Program-made: the position numbers and the translations under genes
The notes under the pieces: model-generated
The model's input: the letters and a program-made list of their open reading frames with translations, nothing else
Databases searched by the model: none
What the model was told of the DNA's origin: nothing
Source of the DNA: an uncultured Bacteroidota bacterium
GTDB lineage: Bacteria; Bacteroidota; Bacteroidia; Bacteroidales; P3
Assembly: GCA_900545215.1 (NCBI GenBank)
Contig: UQXW01000055.1
Span: forward strand, 1 to 11,990
Direction of reading: 5' to 3'
DNA: 11,990 nt
Part shown: positions 1-5,900 of the stretch, one piece after another
Position numbering within the stretch: position 1 is the stretch's first letter
Layout of the letters: every line of letters begins with the position of its first letter

Positions 1-70
1 AAGCATTGCAAATTAACCATTTTCAATTCTTTTAACTTCATAGCTCACGAATTTTCCGCCGGAGGGAGTT

Positions 71-90
71 TACTCGAAATTTTTCGAGTA
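71..90. repeat. Short perfect hairpin
   Basis: TACTCGAAA at 71-79 is the exact reverse complement of TTTCGAGTA at 82-90, leaving two unpaired bases in DNA (about a 7-8 bp stem with a small loop in RNA). No clean T-run follows, so it is not a convincing terminator by itself. It may be the first of the series of hairpins that continues to 280, or the leader of a leftward gene beginning near 41. Confidence 0.45.
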
Positions 91-151
91 TTTGAGGGTT
101 TAGCAAAAGATTGTATTTCAACACCTTGCAAACATATCGAAAACCGACCGG

Positions 152-193
152 AAAAAGACGGCGTTTTGACGGTCGAAAAACGCCGTCTTTTTT
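152..193. terminator. Strong bidirectional intrinsic terminator-like hairpin
   Basis: AAAAAGACGGCGTTTT (152-167) pairs perfectly over 16 bp with 177-192, with a 9-nt loop (168-176). The core GACGGCG is G/C-rich. The right arm ends in a run of six T (188-193) and the left arm begins with five A, so either strand yields a stem followed by a U-run. The likely role is to end transcription arriving from a gene to the left of the window, or to shield the next gene from read-through. Confidence 0.7.
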
Positions 194-219
194 CAAGAAA
201 ACGAAGAGTTAGCAGTGCT

Positions 220-254
220 AAAACGAAGTCTTTCGAGTCAAAAGACTTCGTTTT
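220..254. terminator. Second inverted repeat, probable tandem terminator
   Basis: AAAACGAAGTCTTT (220-233) pairs perfectly over 14 bp with AAAGACTTCGTTTT (241-254), loop of 7 nt (234-240). It has A-rich and T-rich flanks like the hairpin 28 bp upstream, so the two look like tandem terminators. The right arm plus three further bases (246-257) can instead pair perfectly over 12 bp with 195-206. The two pairings exclude each other, which is more than a plain terminator needs. Confidence 0.6.
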
Positions 255-458
255 CTTCAGAAAAAACGGCGTTTTTTTTCAATGGAACTTGATTTTGTCA
301 TTCAGCAGACGGTATTTCGGTCGAAAACAAGCCCGAAACAGGATGAAAATTCCGCCGACTTATCGATTTCGCTTTCTTGCTTCGTTGTTTAGAAAATAAG
401 GATAAAGAAATAGTGTTTTGTTGATTTTGCGATGTAATGCGGAGGGCTTTGTTGCTTT

Positions 459-497
459 TACCGGACTATCGTTTTTATTGCTCTGAGTTGTCCGGTA
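459..497. repeat. 8-bp inverted repeat, possible operator
   Basis: TACCGGAC (459-466) is mirrored exactly by GTCCGGTA (490-497), with 23 bp between the arms. The arm centres are 31 bp apart, about three helical turns, so both arms would face the same side of the helix. It lies roughly 90 bp upstream of the -33 element of the EF-G-like gene, where an activator or looping regulator could bind. As RNA it would be an 8-bp stem with a long loop. Chance is not excluded for a repeat of this size. Confidence 0.3.
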
Positions 498-588
498 TGA
501 TGGCATGAATTTGTCCTTAAAGTACGTGCTGTTTGTTTGAATATCGGAAATGATAAATCGAGCCTGCATTGAATTTTTCGGAAAATAA

Positions 589-620
589 TTTGGAGGGAAG
601 GGAAAATATACTTACCTTTG
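589..620 (+). promoter_or_regulatory. Bacteroidota-type promoter of the EF-G-like gene
   Basis: A -33 element TTTG (589-592) and a -7 element TACCTTTG (613-620) are separated by 20 bp, matching the phylum consensus TTTG-N19-21-TAnnTTTG. Transcription would start near 626-628, leaving a leader of about 38 nt that is A/T-rich, has no clear Shine-Dalgarno sequence and contains the perfect palindrome AATAATATTATT (630-641). Confidence 0.85.
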
Positions 621-664
621 CTTGCATGAAATAATATTATTACAAACTTAAAAACAGAGCAAAT

Positions 665-2803
665 ATGAAGATTTATCACACATCGGAAATCAAGAACATT
701 GCCCTTTTGGGCGGAGCAAAGTCCGGTAAAACGACTTTGGCGGAGAGCATGGCTTTCGAGGGAAAAGCCATAAGCAGAAGAGGTGTTGTCGAAGACGGCA
801 ACACGGTATCGGATTACAGAGACATAGAAATCGAAAGGAAGGGTTCTGTGGTCTCTAGTCTTATGTATGCCGAATACAACAATAAAAAGGTTAACATCAT
901 CGATGTACCCGGTTATTCGGATTACCAAGGAGAGGCAGTCGCAGCACTGAATGTCGTGGAAACGGCGGTGGTTGTGATAAATTCTCAAATAGGCGTGGAG
1001 GTCGGAACGGAGATTGCGTTCCGTCATACTGCGGGAATGGCAATTCCTTTGATGTTCGCAATGAACCAACTCGACCATGAGAAGTCGGATTTCGAGGAAC
1101 AAATCAAGGAATTGAAAGAGTTCTTCGGCGACAAGATAACGATAGTGCAGTATCCTGTCAATCAGGGGCAGGGGTTCGATTGCTTTATCGATTTGATAAT
1201 GCAAAAGATGTACAAATACCCCAAGGGAGGCGGTAAACCCGATATTTCACCCATACCCGATAGCGAAAAAGAGAAAGCGGAGCAACTCAGGTTGGCGTTG
1301 GTCGAGAATGCGGCAGCCGGTTCGGACGATTTGATGGAGAAATATTTCGATAACGGAGATTTGGCGATAGATGAGGTAAGACGCGGTTTGAGATTGGGTA
1401 TGGCTGCAAGGAATGTGTTCCCTGTTTTATGCGTATCGGCAAAAGAGAACATAGGTGTGGGTAGATTATTGGAGTTCATAACTTTCAATGTGCCGTCTCC
1501 GACAGAGGCTCTTCACACAAAAACTCTCGTTTCAGGCGAAAAAATAAAATACGATGAGGCTTCGCCCACAACTCTTTTCGTTTTCAAAACCGCAAACGAA
1601 GCACATGTGGGAAATATCGCTTACATGAAGGTGATGAACGGTGAGTTGACGGAGGGAATGGATGTCGTGAATTCCGATAACGAGGGCAGAGAAAGAGTAT
1701 CGCAGGTTTTCGTCAATTCGGGTAAGAACAGAGTGAAGATAAACAAGGCTGCAGCAGGGGACATCGTATCCACAATGAAGTTGAAAGACGTCAAGACGAA
1801 CGCAACTCTCACCTCGGCGAAGAACATGGGCGACCGATTAAATCCCATTAAGTTTCCGGAACCTATATATACAACAGCCATAAAAGCCGTCGAGGCTTCC
1901 GATGAGGAGAAACTCGGCGTTGCTCTCAACGAATACGCTTCCAATGATTGCTCATTGAGGGTCGAGGTGAACAAGGAGTTGAAACAGACTCTTGTGAAAG
2001 GAATGGGAGAATATCATATCAATACATTGAAATGGTATTTGGACAATGTATATAAAATTCCTACCGAATTATCGGCACCGAAAATACCTTACAGAGAGAC
2101 CATAACCAAGAGTGCAGAGGCTTCTTACCGGCATAAGAAACAGTCTGGCGGAGCAGGTCAGTTCGCAGAGGTTTCCCTTATGATAGAACCGTATTACGAG
2201 GATATGCCTCAGCAAAAGAAATACCCTGTACGCAATACCGAAGAAGCGGTTTTGGCATGGGGCGGAAAATTGGTGTTCAACAACTGCATAGTGGGAGGAG
2301 CCATCGACGCAAGGTTCATGCCTGCCATATTGAAAGGCATAATGGAGAAAATGGAAGAGGGACCTTTGACAGGTTCGTATGCAAGAGACATTGTTGTCAA
2401 TGTGTTTGACGGAAAGATGCACCCTGTCGATAGCAACGAGTTGGCATTCAAACTTGCCGGACGCAATGCTTTCAAAGATGCTTTCCGCAATGCGGCTCCG
2501 AAAATACTCGAACCTATATACGATATGGAAATTCTTGTTCCTTCCGAACTGATGGGCGGAGTGATGACGGATTTGCAGACACGTCGTGCGATGGTTACGG
2601 GCATGGATGCGGAGGGAATGAACACCGTTATACGTGCAAAAGTTCCTTTGGCGGAGATGTACCGTTATTCCACGGCATTGTCCTCCATTACTTCGGGCAG
2701 GGCTGTTTACTCCATGCAGTTTGCCGAATATGAAGCAGTGCCTGCGGACGTTCAATCCAAGCTGCTGAAAGCATACGAAGAACAAACGAAAGACGAGGAA
2801 TAA
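665..2803 (+). CDS. fusA2: Elongation factor G-like protein (EF-G2 type)
   Basis: A 712-residue cytoplasmic translational GTPase-family protein, near normal EF-G length (about 690-720). The G domain shows a P-loop GGAKSGKT (16-23), G3 DVPGYSDY (80-87), G4 NQLD (134-137) and a G5-like SAKE near 258. Domains II to V follow, with the EF-G-type stretches PYRETI and QSGGAGQFAEV in the domain III-IV region. Two features separate it from the canonical factor. G3 has Tyr84 where DTPGH would place the catalytic His, and switch I reads ERKGSVVSS instead of the usual RGITI. Both fit the EF-G2 paralogue group rather than the main translocase of the str operon. In Bacteroides thetaiotaomicron an EF-G2 paralogue is reported to lack GTPase activity, to support translation under carbon starvation and to matter for gut colonization; shared function here is inference. 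The ATG at 665 follows its promoter by about 45 bp. The gene stands alone, with a terminator after the stop. Confidence 0.93.
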   Translation: MKIYHTSEIKNIALLGGAKSGKTTLAESMAFEGKAISRRGVVEDGNTVSDYRDIEIERKGSVVSSLMYAEYNNKKVNIIDVPGYSDYQGEAVAALNVVETAVVVINSQIGVEVGTEIAFRHTAGMAIPLMFAMNQLDHEKSDFEEQIKELKEFFGDKITIVQYPVNQGQGFDCFIDLIMQKMYKYPKGGGKPDISPIPDSEKEKAEQLRLALVENAAAGSDDLMEKYFDNGDLAIDEVRRGLRLGMAARNVFPVLCVSAKENIGVGRLLEFITFNVPSPTEALHTKTLVSGEKIKYDEASPTTLFVFKTANEAHVGNIAYMKVMNGELTEGMDVVNSDNEGRERVSQVFVNSGKNRVKINKAAAGDIVSTMKLKDVKTNATLTSAKNMGDRLNPIKFPEPIYTTAIKAVEASDEEKLGVALNEYASNDCSLRVEVNKELKQTLVKGMGEYHINTLKWYLDNVYKIPTELSAPKIPYRETITKSAEASYRHKKQSGGAGQFAEVSLMIEPYYEDMPQQKKYPVRNTEEAVLAWGGKLVFNNCIVGGAIDARFMPAILKGIMEKMEEGPLTGSYARDIVVNVFDGKMHPVDSNELAFKLAGRNAFKDAFRNAAPKILEPIYDMEILVPSELMGGVMTDLQTRRAMVTGMDAEGMNTVIRAKVPLAEMYRYSTALSSITSGRAVYSMQFAEYEAVPADVQSKLLKAYEEQTKDEE

Positions 2804-2815
2804 ACTCCGCAAGAA

Positions 2816-2851
2816 AAAATTGCCGTTTCATTCGAGTGAAACGGCAATTTT
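2816..2851. terminator. Bidirectional intrinsic terminator between convergent genes
   Basis: A 15-bp perfect stem (2816-2830 with 2837-2851, core TGCCGTTTCA / TGAAACGGCA) closes a 6-nt loop, TTCGAG. T-runs follow on the + strand (2848-2851 and 2853-2856), and the A-run at 2814-2819 gives the same on the - strand. It lies 13 bp after the EF-G-like stop and 54 bp beyond the end of the leftward vWA gene, so it can end both convergent transcripts. Confidence 0.9.
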
Positions 2852-2904
2852 ATTTTCAGCCTTTGCAGATGGTGCTTTTTTAGTGGCGACATATACTTTT
2901 ATTG

Positions 2905-5001
2905 CTATATTCTTCCCCAGTATTTCCGCAAGAACCATTCGCCTCCGAGGCAAAGAACGATTGCTATCCAGTACCAAAAACTTTCAATGAGTTTTTGGTT
3001 ATGCACTTCTGTGTGGATTACCGGTTTGATTGTGTCGTTTTGCAAAAGTAACTGCTCCAAGGTTTCAAGTTGTGAGGCGTAGAGCATCTTCGCTCCTGTT
3101 TTTCGGGACAGTGTGTTCAACATGCCGTGGTCTGCAACGAGATTCACAGCCTCTGCTTCCGTTTCGGCAACCACGAAAGAGCCTGTTGCCTTATGGCTTA
3201 CGCCTGAAAGTGTGGTTTGTGCGAGATAAGTGTAACTGCCGGAGGCGAGCGTGCCGGCGTTTAGGAAGTATGCGTTGTTCGTTTTCGAAAACGTGTGTTT
3301 GTATTCCATGCCTTTTTCGTTGCGAATGGCGATTTGCACTTCCGGAGTGTTGATTAATTGGTATGATTGATTGTATAGTTCGGCTTCGAAGGTAACATCG
3401 TTGCCGCGGTTGAAGATATTATCATGCTTAACCCTGAACAGGCTTTTGTCGGCACTGCTTACGAGGTATTGTATGCTCTTTGCCATTATCTCGTCCGCTT
3501 CATCGCAGCTTTGATTCAAAAGCATGTTCTGCAATCTCCACTTCCAGATGTTTTCTCCGCAGATTATGCCGCTTTTTTGTTGTGCATTATTATGGAAACA
3601 CAGCAAGGGATAATCCGTCTTAACGCCGTTTACATATTGGTACGCCAAAGCCTGAGTGGCAGGAGAAGCATTGAAGCGTGCCAATGGCGTATTCAATGGC
3701 GGCATATCGCCGAATATGTCGCAGGCTGCTTTGCCAAGGGAGAACAAAGTGAAGTTGGTGTTGTATAAAGCCTGCGATTGGGCTTGCGAAGACTTGTTGT
3801 AAGGTGTTACGACCAAGCCTGCATCGAGCCTGTTGAACAAAGAAAAGTCTGTTTTCGCACCGAGAATATACAAAATGGGTATGCCCTTGGCTTGAAGTGC
3901 TTTCAAATAATCATAACTCTCGGCAGAGAATGGCAACTGATGGGCAATCAACAAATCGATTTGCGTGCTTGTCAGCTCGTTTCGCCGTGAGAACAGTTGA
4001 GATTCGATGTTATAATTCTTGTTCTTGGAGATGCTTTGCTTTATTGCGGATACATCGGGGTGCGGAACGGCTGCCAAAAGCACTATGTTCCTACGAGAGT
4101 CCAATATTTCGACGAAGAACTCTCTCACATTGTTCGCTCGGTTCGCTTCGTTTTCGCATTCGGCGAGTTTAACCGTGAATTTATGAACTCCGGCTTTGGA
4201 ACAGGAAGTCTTGAACGGCACGGTCAGCGAGTACTTGTCGCCATTTATGGAAACAGGTTTCGATAACAATATTTTGCCATCATGAAACAGTTGCAATGTC
4301 GTGCTTTGTCCATCGGCTTTGAGAGCCTTAATCGTTATTTCTATTGGAAACTCATCGTCCATATAGGCGATTTTATTGCAGCGTACATTGCTTACGGCAA
4401 GATCTCTCCGCAGGGTGGTGTCGCCGAGTGCCACGGTGAAAATCGGAATGTTTAATCGTTCGCAAACATTCAGAGGATTTGCTCCCGTGGTGCTTATTCC
4501 GTCCGTGGCAAGCACTATTGCCGAGAGGTTTTGTCCGGAGTGTTCGTCGCGTATCTCTTCCAGACATCTTGCAATATCCGTTTGGACACCGTCAAATCGG
4601 AAAGGACTCTTTTCTTTCTCCGTATCTATTTCTTCACTATGCGAGGCGAATTTTCTGATTCTTACATCGAAATGTTTCTTCAACTTTTCTCCGAATTTCA
4701 GAAGTTCGTTCGTGTAATCCGAACGGTGGTATAGAGAATCCTTGGTGAGAATAAGCGATGACGAATTGTCTTGTGCGATGACCACTATCGGCTTTTCGCT
4801 ACGGTGTACGGAGGTTTTGACCACAGGCGATAGCAGAAGAAACAGTATCAACGACAAGGATAGAAAACGGAAAACGGCAAGCGTATTTCTTTGTCTTGCG
4901 GAGTACGCAGTATTTTGGTTGAAAAAGTATGCGAAATAAGTTATTGCCGCTGCCGAAATCAATATCGGAAAAAGCCAAAACAAGGAATATTCCGTGAACA
5001 T
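2905..5001 (-). CDS. Membrane-anchored vWA-domain protein with GATase1-like fold region
   Basis: A 698-residue protein. Two hydrophobic segments lie at the N-terminus (about 6-27 and 41-62), and one at the C-terminus (about 675-692) is followed by the basic tail RKYWGRI. Between them come a von Willebrand A domain (about 70-195) with a full MIDAS set (DNSSS at 78-82, T141, D167 in ATDG), a beta-rich CARDB/Ig-like region (about 200-300), and a Rossmann-like segment (about 303-400 and beyond, starting NIVLLAAVPHPDV) resembling class I glutamine amidotransferase-like domains; I see no catalytic Cys nucleophile there. A second beta-rich region follows at about 520-635. This layout is common in Bacteroidota membrane proteins of unknown function, related in outline to BatA-like proteins. 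The MIDAS predicts Mg-dependent binding of a protein ligand. The ATG lies 4 bp after the TerB/J-domain stop, so the two genes are surely cotranscribed. Its ligand is unknown. Confidence 0.85.
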   Translation of the reverse strand: MFTEYSLFWLFPILISAAAITYFAYFFNQNTAYSARQRNTLAVFRFLSLSLILFLLLSPVVKTSVHRSEKPIVVIAQDNSSSLILTKDSLYHRSDYTNELLKFGEKLKKHFDVRIRKFASHSEEIDTEKEKSPFRFDGVQTDIARCLEEIRDEHSGQNLSAIVLATDGISTTGANPLNVCERLNIPIFTVALGDTTLRRDLAVSNVRCNKIAYMDDEFPIEITIKALKADGQSTTLQLFHDGKILLSKPVSINGDKYSLTVPFKTSCSKAGVHKFTVKLAECENEANRANNVREFFVEILDSRRNIVLLAAVPHPDVSAIKQSISKNKNYNIESQLFSRRNELTSTQIDLLIAHQLPFSAESYDYLKALQAKGIPILYILGAKTDFSLFNRLDAGLVVTPYNKSSQAQSQALYNTNFTLFSLGKAACDIFGDMPPLNTPLARFNASPATQALAYQYVNGVKTDYPLLCFHNNAQQKSGIICGENIWKWRLQNMLLNQSCDEADEIMAKSIQYLVSSADKSLFRVKHDNIFNRGNDVTFEAELYNQSYQLINTPEVQIAIRNEKGMEYKHTFSKTNNAYFLNAGTLASGSYTYLAQTTLSGVSHKATGSFVVAETEAEAVNLVADHGMLNTLSRKTGAKMLYASQLETLEQLLLQNDTIKPVIHTEVHNQKLIESFWYWIAIVLCLGGEWFLRKYWGRI

Positions 5002-5005
5002 GGTA

Positions 5006-5719
5006 TCAGTTTATATGGCGTTCCTTTTTGATTTTCTCGTATGCGTTGTTTATTTCCTTGAACTTTTCATTGGCTGCCCTCTGAGCATCTTCTCCGAGAT
5101 TTGCAACCTTGTCGGGGTGATATTTTATGCACATACGCTTATAGGCTTTCTTCACTTCCTCATCGGTGGCGTTCTTATCCACCTGCAAAATCACGTATGC
5201 CGAATCCGTTACCTCGAAATACATAGCCTCGATGCTTCGATAGTCCGCCGTCGATAAGCCTATCAGGTTGGCAATACGTTCTATCAAATCTCTTTCGCTT
5301 CGAGAACATTCCGTATCCGCAACGGCTATGCCGAAAAGATAGTGGAGCAGTTGCAACTTCGTTGCGTAGGGAAAAGCGGTACGTATCTTCTCGCAAGCCT
5401 GATAAACATCGATATTCTTGTCCAAAAGTTGGCGGAGAATATCCAACTTGTTTTGCAAATTCTCTCTGCCGAAGTTCTTTGCGAAGAACTCTTTCACGAA
5501 GTTCAATTCGCTTTTCATGACTTTTCCGTCGGCTTTTATCACCGCTGCCGTCAAAATCAGCAAACCCATTATGAAGTCTCCGTGTTGTTCTCCTTCGACA
5601 TATTCCTTTTTAACCATTCTTTCCAAAAGCGAACCGACCGCAAAGCCGATTACACCTCCGAATATGCCGCCTCCGAAAGCAACACCCAGAATTCCACCTA
5701 TCCATTTGAATAAACCCAT
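5006..5719 (-). CDS. DjlA-like membrane co-chaperone with TerB and J domains
   Basis: A 237-residue protein from the ATG at 5719. It opens with a glycine-zipper hydrophobic segment (7-31: GGILG, GGGIFGG), which should anchor it in the inner membrane. A TerB-like helical domain follows (about 45-160) with the paired acidic motifs KADGKVMKSE (62-71) and VADTECSRSE (133-142). A C-terminal J domain (about 173-235) carries the HPD tripeptide at 201-203, which stimulates the ATPase of DnaK-type Hsp70. The order TM-TerB-J is that of E. coli DjlA, so a membrane-tethered Hsp70 recruiter is likely. The frame extends upstream to a TTG at 5833, but that stretch contains the -7 element at 5756-5749, so the internal ATG is the start. 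It is the first gene of a two-gene operon with the vWA protein. Client and stress signal are not visible. I leave the symbol blank because orthology to djlA is not shown. Confidence 0.87.
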   Translation of the reverse strand: MGLFKWIGGILGVAFGGGIFGGVIGFAVGSLLERMVKKEYVEGEQHGDFIMGLLILTAAVIKADGKVMKSELNFVKEFFAKNFGRENLQNKLDILRQLLDKNIDVYQACEKIRTAFPYATKLQLLHYLFGIAVADTECSRSERDLIERIANLIGLSTADYRSIEAMYFEVTDSAYVILQVDKNATDEEVKKAYKRMCIKYHPDKVANLGEDAQRAANEKFKEINNAYEKIKKERHIN

Positions 5720-5748
5720 CTTCCTATTGTTTCTATGTGAACGAATTG

Positions 5749-5756
5749 CAAAGATA
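5749..5756 (-). promoter_or_regulatory. -7 element of the leftward TerB-J/vWA operon
   Basis: Read on the - strand, 5756-5749 is TATCTTTG followed by CA, a good Bacteroidota -7 element. Transcription would start near 5742, about 22 nt before the ATG at 5719. No TTTG is found at the expected -33 distance, so the promoter may be weak or need an activator. A copy of the palindrome TTTCGCCGAAA (5762-5772) sits in the spacer. Confidence 0.7.
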
Positions 5757-5761
5757 GTCTT

Positions 5762-5822
5762 TTTCGCCGAAAGAATTTCGTGGAACGGCGTTTTGTTTTG
5801 CTGAACGGGCATTTCGCCGAAA
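5762..5822. promoter_or_regulatory. Two identical 11-bp palindromes between divergent promoters
   Basis: TTTCGCCGAAA occurs at 5762-5772 and again at 5812-5822. Each copy is a perfect odd-centred palindrome (TTTCG-C-CGAAA), and the copies start exactly 50 bp apart. The first lies inside the -33/-7 spacer of the leftward promoter, a repressor-type position. The second lies 22 bp upstream of the -33-like element of the rightward promoter, a more activator-like position. Binding of a dimeric regulator controlling both operons is inference. Confidence 0.45.
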
Positions 5823-5844
5823 CGAAATCGCAAATCCGTGCAGG

Positions 5845-5877
5845 TTTATGGCTCGGGAATATTTTTTCGTATCTTTG
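5845..5877 (+). promoter_or_regulatory. Promoter of the dehydrogenase/glycan operon
   Basis: The -7 element TATCTTTG (5870-5877, followed by CAC) matches consensus. A -33-like TTTA (5845-5848) lies 21 bp upstream. The predicted start of transcription near 5884 gives a leader of about 17 nt before the ATG at 5901. It rules out the longer GTG-started frame at 5838, which would begin upstream of the promoter. Confidence 0.8.
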
Positions 5878-5900
5878 CACTTCTTTTTCAGTGTTCTGCG

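Larger units (their letters stand above)
1..664. other. Intergenic region upstream of the EF-G-like gene; no convincing gene
   Basis: No protein in this stretch is recognisable. It holds a 9-bp palindromic hairpin (71-90), two long perfect inverted repeats (152-192 and 220-254), a short near-palindrome with a T8 run (261-279), an 8-bp inverted repeat (459-497) and the promoter of the next gene (589-620). Frame 1 of the + strand is open from base 1 to a TAA at 397-399 (132 sense codons), but it runs straight through the terminator-like hairpins and its translation is basic and Phe-rich with no recognisable motif. On the - strand an ATG at 41-39 with an in-frame stop just upstream could begin a gene leaving the window (reading MKLKELKMVNLQC), but only 13 codons are visible. 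Confidence 0.6.

Noticed and set aside
152..257. CRISPR array or mobile-element ends suggested by repeated AAAACGAAG and inverted repeats
   Set aside because: There are only two copies of a 9-bp word, no regular spacers, no transposase and no target duplication. Structured terminator-like RNA explains it better.
261..279. Near-palindrome AAAAAACG-G-CGTTTTTT as a third terminator
   Set aside because: The arms are separated by one base, so no hairpin loop can form locally. It matters only as an alternative partner for 177-186.
630..641. AATAATATTATT palindrome in the EF-G-like leader as an operator
   Set aside because: Twelve A/T bases in an A/T-rich leader are a weak signal. Without conservation it cannot be separated from composition.
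458..1204. A 248-codon open frame on the - strand
   Set aside because: Mostly antisense to the start of the EF-G-like gene and crossing its promoter; no recognisable domain.
2069..2812. A 247-codon open frame on the - strand
   Set aside because: Antisense to the EF-G-like gene, with a shadow-type amino-acid composition and no promoter. Codon bias of the real gene explains the lack of stops.
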